A stretch of DNA of 40,760 bases, from positions 1 to 40,760 of IMG/VR virus record IMGVR_UViG_3300046373_000057; one strand, 5' to 3'. A model generated the notes under the pieces. That model was not told the origin of the DNA, ran no database searches, and worked only from the letters and a program-made list of their open reading frames with translations. Made by a program: the position numbers and the translations under genes. Origin of the DNA: a virus. Positions within the stretch are counted from its first letter, which is position 1. Each line of letters begins with the position of its first letter. Positions 13,167-21,163 of the stretch are shown one piece after another.

Positions 13167-13432
13167 AAATCACATACGCTAAATTCTTTCAGCCCGTACA
13201 AGTTGTCAAAGACAAGTCGGGCGCTACTGATATGGCGACCTACGTCAGACAACAAGATTACAACATAGTCTTAGACGGTCAGTTCATCAAAGTCCAGCCT
13301 AAAAACGGGGGGCAGGTCACTTACGTCACAGTATTTAACACTTGCTTCCTAAGGACAGAGAATGAAGACATTGACGCCAGCGCAGAGACAAGCGGCAAGA
13401 CTGCTGCTAAAACGAAAACAAAACAAGATTGA
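13163..13432 (+). CDS. Hypothetical 89-residue protein
   Basis: A beta-rich first 65 residues (YNIVLDGQFIKVQP, QVTYVTVFN) with a disordered Lys/Thr/Ala tail. The tail coding region overlaps the terminase gene by 71 bases. It starts 4 bases inside the acetyltransferase gene (ATGA) with AAGGAG upstream. The family is not recognised. Confidence 0.6.
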   Translation: MKITYAKFFQPVQVVKDKSGATDMATYVRQQDYNIVLDGQFIKVQPKNGGQVTYVTVFNTCFLRTENEDIDASAETSGKTAAKTKTKQD

Positions 13433-14807
13433 TTGGCTTGCCGAATGCTTCCCTGAGCAGCGCAAGTTCATCGAAGACCCCGCCCGAATGAAGGCGGCCC
13501 TGTGTACCCGACGTGCTGGCAAGAGCTACGCGATGGGTGTTCTGGCCGTCAAGACAGCTGCTGAGACTGCCAACTGTAAAGTTGTTGTAATCGGTAAGAC
13601 TAACCAATCGGTCAAGGGCATCTACTTTGACGATATCATGGCAGTTCTCAAACGCAAGTTTAATCTTGACTGGGAACTTAACCGAACTGAAATGATCTAC
13701 CGCTTGCCCAACGGCAGCATGATCATGTTCATGGGTGCCGACGCTGACCAAGACCAGATGAACAAGCTTCTAGGTCAAAAGTTTAAGCTAGCCATCCTAG
13801 ATGAGGCGTCCATGTACGCTAACATCGACTTACGCAAACTAATCTACGGTATCCTTCGACCCGCCCTCGCCGACTTAAGAGGGCAGATGGTTATGATTGG
13901 GACACCGTCCGACTACCTCAACAGCCTCTACTTCGATGTGACAACTCTACAAGAGCCGGGTTGGGCGACCCATAAATGGACCGCCTTCGACAACCCGCAC
14001 ATGATCGAACAAGTCACTGAAGAGCTGGCCTTTATGCGACAAGCTAACCCCAAGATCGACCTTGACACAGAGTTTAGACAGCACTGGTTGGGAGAGTGGG
14101 TAGTTAACTTGTCCAGCCGAGTTTATAAATACGACAAATCATACAACGGTAATGAGGTCCCAATCACTGGCCAATACCAGCATGTGCTGGGAGTTGACTT
14201 AGGGTTTGAAGATCATACCGCTTTCGTCATTGGGGCCTGGAGTCACTATGACCGGGTCCTGCACATCGTACATGCGGAGTCCGCGCCGGGTCTCGATCTT
14301 GATCAAGTAGAGGCGCGCATGAAGTCGCTCCAACAGCGCTTTAATGTGGGGGTCATCACAATTGACGGGGCTGGCAAACAGTTCGTCGAGACTCTTCAAG
14401 GCCGCTTCCAGATGGGTCTCCATCGCGCTGAAAAGGTACATAAGAAGGATTTCATCGAGTTGATGAACACGGACTTTGTCATGGGTAGGATTAACGTCTT
14501 TCATGATAAATGCCTTCCGCTAGTTAAAGAGTGGGAGAACCTGATCTGGGACCAAAAGGAACTAGATAAGGACCCCAAGACGGGCCACATCAGAGGCAAA
14601 TGGGCAGAGTCAAAGAACTGTCCGAACCACGCCGCTGACGCAGCCCTATACATGTGGCGCTGGTGTTACAACCACGCCAACATACCACGAGTCGCCCCCC
14701 CAACCGAGGAGGAGACTATGGAACATAAACACACAGTCAAAATAGAGAGCCAAAATGACGACCCAAACGACATCATCTTCGATAGTGAATTCGATTTCGG
14801 AGTTTGA
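13362..14807 (+). CDS. terL: Large terminase subunit
   Basis: In this 481-residue protein the ATPase domain has Walker A CTRRAGKS (48-55) and Walker B LAILDE (144-149). The nuclease domain has the RNase-H-fold acidic residues D279 (GVDLGFEDH), D335 (ITIDGAG) and D426 (NHAADAAL). It pumps DNA into the prohead and cuts concatemers. The ATG has AAGGACAGAG upstream and lies within the preceding gene, which fits coupled translation. The first 25 residues before the core are basic. Confidence 0.96.
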   Translation: MKTLTPAQRQAARLLLKRKQNKIDWLAECFPEQRKFIEDPARMKAALCTRRAGKSYAMGVLAVKTAAETANCKVVVIGKTNQSVKGIYFDDIMAVLKRKFNLDWELNRTEMIYRLPNGSMIMFMGADADQDQMNKLLGQKFKLAILDEASMYANIDLRKLIYGILRPALADLRGQMVMIGTPSDYLNSLYFDVTTLQEPGWATHKWTAFDNPHMIEQVTEELAFMRQANPKIDLDTEFRQHWLGEWVVNLSSRVYKYDKSYNGNEVPITGQYQHVLGVDLGFEDHTAFVIGAWSHYDRVLHIVHAESAPGLDLDQVEARMKSLQQRFNVGVITIDGAGKQFVETLQGRFQMGLHRAEKVHKKDFIELMNTDFVMGRINVFHDKCLPLVKEWENLIWDQKELDKDPKTGHIRGKWAESKNCPNHAADAALYMWRWCYNHANIPRVAPPTEEETMEHKHTVKIESQNDDPNDIIFDSEFDFGV

Positions 14808-14970
14808 ACAACTCATCCTCGTCTGCAAGAAACACAAGATCACCGCTTTAAAGCTTGGTGACATTGAACTGCAGATCCCCTCCGATGTCAAGACTGAAAG
14901 AGAAGAAAATAGATCAGAACAACAACCAGATATCAATGCCTTGGCATTCGATACCTACCGCAACTTGTGA
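14755..14970 (+). CDS. Hypothetical 71-residue protein between terminase and portal
   Basis: A small protein with a Ser/Thr-rich start, a helix (EFEQLILVCKKHKITALKLG) and a charged tail. The gene starts inside the terminase gene with GAGAG 6 bases upstream and ends 8 bases before the portal start. Small proteins at this location in podoviruses often accompany head assembly; the role is unknown. Confidence 0.6.
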   Translation: MTTQTTSSSIVNSISEFEQLILVCKKHKITALKLGDIELQIPSDVKTEREENRSEQQPDINALAFDTYRNL

Positions 14971-14978
14971 GGCAATAA

Positions 14979-16820
14979 ATGATTAATACCAACCCGCAAG
15001 GAAAGCGATACGACTGGTGGTCCCAACCCCAGGACAAAAAGCACACGATGCTTATCGAGTACGTCAAGGCAATCGAATCTGACCAGGCCCCTAGACGCCT
15101 GCAGTGGATACAGTTCGCCCGAATGTACCAGAATCAGAACCCACAACAGTACTACTCGAGCCTGACGAACGCAGCCAGTGCTTACGGTGCTCAAATGAGC
15201 CAATGGTCAAGCCGGAACATCGTCAAGTCGTGCATCGATACGGCGACGAGCAAGATCGGCAAGTCCAAGCCCCGCCCAGTCTTCCTGACCGAAGACGGCA
15301 ACTATGAACAACAACAGAAAGCCAAGAAGCTTACACAGTTTCTTGACGGCCAATTCGACTACATGAAGATCTACTCCAAAGGATCTACGGTCTTTCGGGA
15401 CGGCGGGATTTTTGGTATCGGCGGAATGAAGTTCACGGTCAATACAGACCTCGGCACAGTCGAGTGTGAGCGCGTACTGATCGATGAAATCTTTGTAGAC
15501 GACGCAGACGCAGTCTACGGCACTCCGCGCCAGATCCATCACGTCAAGTATGTCTCTAAGAACGCTCTGGGAGCTAAGTTTCCCGGCCTTAAGAGTCAGA
15601 TCGATGCAGCAGCCTCAGCCTTCCAAGCAACCAATATGCGATCTTATAACGCTGACCTTGTCAGAGTTTATGAGAGCTACCGGTTGCCGAGTAAGCCGGG
15701 CGCTACGGATGGCCGCAAGGTGCTCGCCCTCGAAACCTGCACACTGGACGACGTCGAATGGAATAAGAACTACTTCCCGTTCGTCTTTCACCGCTGGTGT
15801 GAGCGCGTATCGGGCTTCTGGGGCCTCGGTATTGCTGAAGAGCTGTACGGTACCCAAAACGAAATTAACAAGATCCTACGCAACATCGATCGCGCTCTAA
15901 GCCTTGTCGCTGTCCCCCGCGTATACGTACAACCGGGCACCCTGCCGACCGCTAAGATGGACAACAACATCGGGGCGATTATTACCACTACCGGCGTGCC
16001 AACTTTTAATACTCCTACCGCCATGAACGGCGAGACATATAGCCACCTTAAGTGGCTTGTCCAGTCTGGTTACGATCAGATTGGTATCTCTGAGATGAGT
16101 GCTACGGGCCAAAAGCCTGCCGGACTTGACTCAGGCATCGCCATTCGAGAGTACGAAGACGTCACAAGTGAACGTTTTATGGTTGTCGGTCAGAAATGGG
16201 AAGAGTTTTACCTGGAATGCGCAAAAATCACCATCGACCTTAACAAGGACCTGATGGAAATGGGCAAGGACGTCCAGGTCAAAATCCAAGACAAGGACTT
16301 CTTGGACACAATTAGCTGGAAGGACGTGGACCTAGACGAGGACAAGTACATCTTGCGCTGCTTCTCGGCCAACATCCTTCCCACAACCCCGGCAGGACGA
16401 CTTGCCAAGGTTCAAGAATTGATGCAAGCCGGTCTGATTCCGATCGAAGAGGGGCTAAAGCTTCTCGACTTCCCGGACTTCAAGGCTTACCGAAACCAGG
16501 CCCTGGCCTCAAGCGACCTTGCAGACAAGATGATCGATTCATGCTTGAGAGGCAAGTACATCGCCCCAGAGCCTCAGATGAACCTAGCACAGGCACTCAG
16601 CACCGCCCAGAACCGCTACCTAGAAGCCAAGTTGAACAAGGCAAACTCGAAAGGGTTGTCGCTGCTTAACCGCTGGATGGAAGCAATCAAGGGCATGCTA
16701 CCTGCTGCCCCCGTAGCCGTCTCACCGATGGCCCCAATGGACCCAGCAGCGGCTGGCGGACCAACTCAGGCAACCCCTGAAGCGGCTCCCACTAACCCGC
16801 TTTTACCTTTTAACGGATAA
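14979..16820 (+). CDS. Portal (head-tail connector) protein
   Basis: The 613-residue protein has the size, position after the terminase and composition of a podovirus portal. The central part contains a wing/stem pattern (WGLGIAEELYGTQNEINKILRNIDRALSLVAVPR, in several pieces) and the G-I-SEMSATGQKP segment typical of portal clip/stem regions. The C-terminus is Pro/Ala-rich. It forms the dodecameric ring at one vertex through which DNA is packaged and ejected. Confidence 0.9.
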   Translation: MINTNPQGKRYDWWSQPQDKKHTMLIEYVKAIESDQAPRRLQWIQFARMYQNQNPQQYYSSLTNAASAYGAQMSQWSSRNIVKSCIDTATSKIGKSKPRPVFLTEDGNYEQQQKAKKLTQFLDGQFDYMKIYSKGSTVFRDGGIFGIGGMKFTVNTDLGTVECERVLIDEIFVDDADAVYGTPRQIHHVKYVSKNALGAKFPGLKSQIDAAASAFQATNMRSYNADLVRVYESYRLPSKPGATDGRKVLALETCTLDDVEWNKNYFPFVFHRWCERVSGFWGLGIAEELYGTQNEINKILRNIDRALSLVAVPRVYVQPGTLPTAKMDNNIGAIITTTGVPTFNTPTAMNGETYSHLKWLVQSGYDQIGISEMSATGQKPAGLDSGIAIREYEDVTSERFMVVGQKWEEFYLECAKITIDLNKDLMEMGKDVQVKIQDKDFLDTISWKDVDLDEDKYILRCFSANILPTTPAGRLAKVQELMQAGLIPIEEGLKLLDFPDFKAYRNQALASSDLADKMIDSCLRGKYIAPEPQMNLAQALSTAQNRYLEAKLNKANSKGLSLLNRWMEAIKGMLPAAPVAVSPMAPMDPAAAGGPTQATPEAAPTNPLLPFNG

Positions 16821-16828
16821 GGATTTAC

Positions 16829-17563
16829 ATGGCCAACGATAACCAGCCAGGACAAGCCCCGCAGCACCTTAGTAGTCAGACAGTGCCTGCAGGAAACCAG
16901 ACGAATGCCTCCAACAACCAGCCCCTAGAAAAGCAAATGCTTGAACTAGCTCGCCGAGAGAAGGAAGTCCGAAAGATGCAAGAGTCGCTGAAAGGCGCAG
17001 TATCTATCGACAGTCTCAAGGAAAGAGCCCAGAAGGACCGCAATGGCCTACTGAGAGAGCTTGGACTAGACGACCTGGTACAAGAGGACACAAATGACCC
17101 TGTCTCTGCCCTAAGAAAGCAGATTGAGGATATGCAGAAAGCTCAACAATTAAAGGAGCAAGAAGAAGCGTATAACCGTGAATTCGAAAGCTTTAGATCC
17201 CAAGCCAAGGACAAGCCAGAAGACTTTGAGATAGTCAGTAGCCTTGGGTATGAGAAACAGCTGTTCGATGAGATGAAAGCCCACTACGCCCAGCATGGGG
17301 AAATGCCGGACGCAAGCTCTCTGATCAAAGGACTAGAAGACACAATACGTAACCAATTGACTTCTTTAAAAGGCACTAAGAAATTCTCTGACATTTTCGG
17401 CTCTACTAGCCCGGCCCCCCAAGCCAAACACCCGCTGGATCAAGGTTCGACACTAACCAACAGCGACCGGACAAGTACGCAGCAACCGACGGACAGCGCG
17501 CCCACGATGTCACGTCAGCAGATGATTGAACAGGCCTCCAAACACATCAAATTTAACGACTAA
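16829..17563 (+). CDS. Scaffolding protein
   Basis: A 244-residue, highly charged protein with coiled-coil helices at about 33-110 (LELARREKEVRKMQESL, DPVSALRKQIEDMQKAQQL) and a polar tail rich in Ser/Thr/Gln ending in a basic helix (SRQQMIEQASKHIKF). This layout and the position directly before the capsid gene mark it as the head scaffold, which would occupy the prohead core and leave before packaging. Confidence 0.88.
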   Translation: MANDNQPGQAPQHLSSQTVPAGNQTNASNNQPLEKQMLELARREKEVRKMQESLKGAVSIDSLKERAQKDRNGLLRELGLDDLVQEDTNDPVSALRKQIEDMQKAQQLKEQEEAYNREFESFRSQAKDKPEDFEIVSSLGYEKQLFDEMKAHYAQHGEMPDASSLIKGLEDTIRNQLTSLKGTKKFSDIFGSTSPAPQAKHPLDQGSTLTNSDRTSTQQPTDSAPTMSRQQMIEQASKHIKFND

Positions 17564-17575
17564 GGAATCTAACAA

Positions 17576-18814
17576 ATGGGTCTCGACTTAACCAGCTTTG
17601 AATTCGCAATGAAACAACTCTACACGGACGCAGCTGTTCGTAAACTTGTGTACAAGGACAACCCCTTGCACGCCCTCTTGCCTAAGTATGAAAATGCTAC
17701 TGGTGAGAACATCCCAACCCCACTCCTTTACGGCAACCCACAAGCCCGTTCTGCTACTTTCTCTGTAGCTAAGGCACAATCTGGCGCAGCAAACAGCAAG
17801 GGTGTTAAATTCCTTGTAACTCGCGCTAAAGACTATGCTATCGCAACTGTCGATGGCGAAACAATGAAGGCTTCTGCTAACGATCCAGGCGCGTTCATGT
17901 CTGCTGCTTCGACTGAGTTCGACGGCGCACTCAACAGCCTCACACGCTCCCTCGCAGTATCTGAGTACGGCGACGGTTCTGGTGCTATCGGCCAAGTAGT
18001 CGCTGCCCCAGGCGCTGGCGCTACAACTGTTGTAACACTTACTGACCCAGAAGCAATCACAAACTTCGAAGTTGGCCAAGTTCTTAACATCCACAGTGCC
18101 CTCACAGGCGGAACACAGAAGACTCCAGACGGTTCTACACTGAACCTGACTGTTTCGGCTGTAAACCGTGACACAGGCGTTTTGACACTTGCTGCCGCTA
18201 CAACCGGTTCTAACACAATCGCTGCTAACGACTACATCTTCTGTCAAGGTGACCGTGGACTCAAAATCAAAGGCCTCGCAGCTTGGCTTCCAGCCGTTGC
18301 TCCTGTTGCTGGCGATAACTTCTTCGGCGTTGACCGCTCTGCTGACGTAACTCGCTTGTCGGGCGTACGTTTTGACGGAACAGGCATGCCTATTGAAGAC
18401 GCTCTTGTCCAAGGTATCCGACGCGGTGAGCGCGAAGGCGCTAAAATCAGTCACATCATGGTTAACTACAAGCGCTGGGCTGAACTCGAAATCAGTCTTG
18501 GTTCGAAAGTCATCTACACAGACGCAAGCGCTCAAGACGTTGCTGACGTTGGTTTCCGTGGTATCCGTATCCAAGGAACAAAAGGCTTTGTTAACGTTAT
18601 GGCTGACTTGAACTGCCCTGACAACGTTGCTTACGCTCTTCAAATGGATACTTGGCAGTTGCTGTCCCTTGGACGCGCTGTTGACTTCATCGAAGATGAC
18701 GGTAAGAAAATCCTCCGTCAAAATGACGCTGACGGCGTTGAGGCCCGTATGGCATACTACGCTCAATTGCGTTGTTTTGCTCCTGGTATGAATGTACGGA
18801 TCAAACTCAGTTAA
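17576..18814 (+). CDS. Major capsid protein
   Basis: The 412-residue protein lies directly after the scaffold gene. It starts with helices (FEFAMKQLYTDAAVRKLVY), has an E-loop-like region with GAANSKGVKF, a variable Gly/Thr-rich insert at about 130-205 and a C-terminal A-domain (KISHIMVNYKRWAELE, ARMAYYAQLRCFAPG). This matches the HK97-fold capsid proteins of podoviruses. By eye its codons favour GCT/GTT/AAC more than those of its neighbours, as expected for the most abundant virion protein. AAGGA precedes the ATG. Confidence 0.9.
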   Translation: MGLDLTSFEFAMKQLYTDAAVRKLVYKDNPLHALLPKYENATGENIPTPLLYGNPQARSATFSVAKAQSGAANSKGVKFLVTRAKDYAIATVDGETMKASANDPGAFMSAASTEFDGALNSLTRSLAVSEYGDGSGAIGQVVAAPGAGATTVVTLTDPEAITNFEVGQVLNIHSALTGGTQKTPDGSTLNLTVSAVNRDTGVLTLAAATTGSNTIAANDYIFCQGDRGLKIKGLAAWLPAVAPVAGDNFFGVDRSADVTRLSGVRFDGTGMPIEDALVQGIRRGEREGAKISHIMVNYKRWAELEISLGSKVIYTDASAQDVADVGFRGIRIQGTKGFVNVMADLNCPDNVAYALQMDTWQLLSLGRAVDFIEDDGKKILRQNDADGVEARMAYYAQLRCFAPGMNVRIKLS

Positions 18815-18836
18815 ATCAACTACTTAACTCAATAGT

Positions 18837-18854
18837 GGAGGGGTTCGCCCCTCC
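18837..18854 (+). other. UUCG hairpin between capsid gene and inserted nuclease
   Basis: GGAGGGG-TTCG-CCCCTCC is a perfect 7-bp stem with a UUCG loop, 23 bases after the capsid stop. No U run follows, so it is more likely a 3' stabilising or processing hairpin for capsid mRNA than a terminator. Confidence 0.6.
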
Positions 18855-18866
18855 CTTGGAGATCAC

Positions 18867-19505
18867 ATGTTTTACGTTTACCTTTTAACACACCTGCCTA
18901 CTCAGAAGTTCTACATCGGAAGATCCACTAACCCCGCAAGGCGGTTCGGCCAGCACTTTGGAGACTCTTGGGACAGAAGCACCAAATTTGCACTGTTCAT
19001 GAGAGACACCCATTTTGCTGATTGGTCGTTAGATGTGATCGGCGAATTCTCGGATTTGCAAGAGTCCTGTGACGCGGAGTTGTCCGAAATTCGCCGCAGG
19101 AATGCGTATGAGTCAGGTCTAAACAGCCCGCCAGGAACAAAGGACCCTGAAAAACACGCAGCAAGGGGCAGAGAGCTGTCTTCGTGGGTTCGAGAAAACG
19201 GACCTTGGCACGCGGGCCGCAGCGGTGTCTACACGGACTCCGCCCTGTCAAAAATGTCCGCAGCCAAGCAAGGTAACACCAATTTAGCAAGAGCATTCGC
19301 AAACCCCGAATGGCGAGCGAATCGGCTGGCGCAGATGAAAGAGCTTGGTAAAAGCGTTATCTGTACCACAACCGGTGAGATTTTTCAGTCGGTTGGGGAC
19401 GCTGCCCTGTTCGCCAAAACAGGTCGATGCGATATACGGCGTGTGTGCAATGGTAAACGTAAACATGTGAAATCCCTTGAGTTCAAGTGGTACACAGAAT
19501 CTTAA
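18867..19505 (+). CDS. GIY-YIG homing-type endonuclease
   Basis: The 212-residue protein starts FYVYLLTHLPTQKFYIGRS, a GIY-YIG core with YVY in place of GIY. Arg and His follow as expected (NPARRFGQH), and a catalytic Glu region is in AELSEIRRRN. The C-terminal part (SALSKMSAAKQGN and IFQSVGDAALFAKTGRCDIRRVCNG) is a NUMOD-type DNA-binding tail. The gene separates the capsid gene from the next head gene and is probably a selfish insertion. GGAGATC lies before the ATG. Confidence 0.88.
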   Translation: MFYVYLLTHLPTQKFYIGRSTNPARRFGQHFGDSWDRSTKFALFMRDTHFADWSLDVIGEFSDLQESCDAELSEIRRRNAYESGLNSPPGTKDPEKHAARGRELSSWVRENGPWHAGRSGVYTDSALSKMSAAKQGNTNLARAFANPEWRANRLAQMKELGKSVICTTTGEIFQSVGDAALFAKTGRCDIRRVCNGKRKHVKSLEFKWYTES

Positions 19506-19526
19506 CAAATTAATAAGGAAAATCTC

Positions 19527-19937
19527 ATGGCCGGTTCTAAAATTAGCCGCAGCCCTACTACTTGGACATATGAACACGAAGTCGGCGCGATCTACCCCAA
19601 GGTAGTCGTAGGCGCTTCTGGTGCAGTGACCTCGTTTAAGGGTGCTGGCGTTGCCTCGGTTGTTCGCAACTCGACTGGTAACTATACAATCACACTTTCA
19701 GCTACTTACCAACGTCTACTTTTTGCAAGCGGAACGGTTGTTAACGCAACTGCCACTTCGGTAGCCGCTGTTCAAGTATTCCAAGCTGCTGCAACAGTTC
19801 AATCAAGCTTTAAATCGACCGGTGCCATCACTGTTCAATTGCTTGACTTCGCTGGTGCCGCTGTTGACGCTCCATCAGGCTCGCACCTCTGGTTCAAGCT
19901 CGATGTACGTTTCAGCCCAACCGCAGTGTTTGACTGA
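19527..19937 (+). CDS. Head decoration or minor structural protein
   Basis: A 136-residue beta-rich protein, low in charge and rich in Ala/Val/Ser/Thr, e.g. GNYTITLSATYQRLLFASG. Composition and the position after the capsid gene suggest a capsid-decorating or virion surface protein. The family is not recognised. AAGGAAAA precedes the ATG. Confidence 0.6.
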   Translation: MAGSKISRSPTTWTYEHEVGAIYPKVVVGASGAVTSFKGAGVASVVRNSTGNYTITLSATYQRLLFASGTVVNATATSVAAVQVFQAAATVQSSFKSTGAITVQLLDFAGAAVDAPSGSHLWFKLDVRFSPTAVFD

Positions 19938-19948
19938 GAGGAGTCGTA

Positions 19949-20125
19949 ATGCTCCCTCACGATGACAAATACAAGACGCCCTCAGGGGCTCTTGGCAAGT
20001 CCGACGATCTTATGTCTAGCGCTAAGAAGTCGGCAATGGGTCGCCTGATAAAAGCGATCAAGTCGGACGATGCCTCACAAGCATTGGACGCACTCACAGA
20101 TCTAATGGAACTGTGCGAAAGTTAA
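19949..20125 (+). CDS. Hypothetical 58-residue protein
   Basis: A small helical protein (MLPHDDKYKT at the start, ALDALTDLMELCES at the end) with a very good ribosome site, GAGAGGAG 5 bases before the ATG. It lies between the head protein gene and a terminator. Podoviruses often have a small head-completion or assembly factor here, but I cannot confirm that. Confidence 0.65.
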   Translation: MLPHDDKYKTPSGALGKSDDLMSSAKKSAMGRLIKAIKSDDASQALDALTDLMELCES

Positions 20126-20130
20126 TAAAT

Positions 20131-20162
20131 AAGGGGGGTCTACGGGCCTCCCTTTCTTTTTT
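20131..20162 (+). terminator. Intrinsic terminator after the head genes, UACG tetraloop
   Basis: AAGGGGGGTC-TACG-GGCCTCCCTT forms a 10-bp stem (two G-U/T-G pairs) closed by C(UACG)G, a hyperstable tetraloop, followed by TTTCTTTTTT. It lies 5 bases after the preceding stop and 9 bases before the tail gene's start. It would lower tail-gene transcription relative to the head genes. Confidence 0.92.
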
Positions 20163-20171
20163 GAGGAACCT

Positions 20172-20852
20172 ATGTCCACTACGCTCTTGCAACTACGCAC
20201 TCGCGCCCGCCAGCGCTCGGATATGGTGGGTTCTACATTCGTCTCTGACGCCGAACTCACTACGTGGGTCAACCAAGGCTTCGCTGAACTTTATGACCTT
20301 GTAGTCTCGGCTTTCGAGGACTACTTTACGACAAGCACAACTTTTACAGTCTCTTCGGGCAATACTCAAGCCCTCCCCGCGACCTTCTACAAGCTGCGCG
20401 GGCTAGACTTCTCCATAAACGGTAGCTACCAAGCCTGCCGCCAGTTCAACTTTAATGAACGTAATGATTCTCAGAATGACAATGCCTGGATGAACAACAA
20501 CGTATCGGCCCGGTCCTACAGGATCATGGGCGACAACCTGTTGCTTCAGCCGACCCTGGCAGCTACGGGCGACTACAAGCTATGGTTCGTGCCTGCGCCA
20601 ACGTTCCTTGTTGCCGATTCAGACTTGATCCCCGACTCTCTCTCCAAGTTTGGCTGGGACGAGTACATCGTCTTGTACGCTGCTGAAAGAATGCTCTCGA
20701 AAGAAGAGTCCTCGATCACAGACGTTGTAGCAGAACGCGGTCAGATAGCCAACCGAATTACCTCTATGTCGGCTAACCGACAGGTAGACCAGTCTAACAC
20801 GATCCAAGACGTACAGGGCGACAACTGGTCACAGCTTGACAGGTGGTGGTAA
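20172..20852 (+). CDS. Tail tubular/adaptor protein A-like
   Basis: The 226-residue protein starts TLLQLRTRARQRSDMVGS and continues with WVNQGFAELYDLVV, the conserved opening of podovirus head-tail adaptor proteins (T7 gp11-like). It would form the ring between portal and nozzle. GAGG is 5 bases before the ATG, just downstream of the terminator's U run. Confidence 0.85.
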   Translation: MSTTLLQLRTRARQRSDMVGSTFVSDAELTTWVNQGFAELYDLVVSAFEDYFTTSTTFTVSSGNTQALPATFYKLRGLDFSINGSYQACRQFNFNERNDSQNDNAWMNNNVSARSYRIMGDNLLLQPTLAATGDYKLWFVPAPTFLVADSDLIPDSLSKFGWDEYIVLYAAERMLSKEESSITDVVAERGQIANRITSMSANRQVDQSNTIQDVQGDNWSQLDRWW

Positions 20853-21154
20853 TGGGGCGACTACGCAAATTTAGGATGAGTCACCAGACAACAGAAGGCG
20901 GCGTACAGCTGCAGACCGCTGTCCGAGACGTCCTAGAACCCATCACAGCCAACCCGATCCTTGACTATGTCCTTATCAAAGACTTGTCCATAACGGGCTC
21001 TTTGGCAATCTCACACGGCCTACAAAGACCCGTGCAAGGCTGGGTGATTACAAGGCTAAAAACGAACTCAGTAATATATGAGATCTCTTCAACCGACATG
21101 TATTTAACATTGGCGGCCTCGGCCCCAGCGGTTGTGGACGTTTACATCTTCTAA
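20852..21154 (+). CDS. Small tail-associated protein
   Basis: A 100-residue protein: an N-terminal polar segment, then beta-strands SLAISHGLQRPVQGWVITRL and MYLTLAASAPAVVDVYIF. The GLxRxVxGWVI pattern is shared by small proteins found beside podovirus tail genes. I use the ATG at 20852, in a TAATG overlap with the preceding gene; an upstream in-frame start gives three more residues. Confidence 0.65.
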   Translation: MGRLRKFRMSHQTTEGGVQLQTAVRDVLEPITANPILDYVLIKDLSITGSLAISHGLQRPVQGWVITRLKTNSVIYEISSTDMYLTLAASAPAVVDVYIF

Positions 21155-21163
21155 GGAGGAACT

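Noticed and set aside
17588-18766. 392-codon minus-strand frame opposite the capsid gene
   Set aside because: It is the antisense shadow of the capsid gene, which has strong capsid features; its composition (Ser/Val/Cys-rich) reflects the codons of the other strand.
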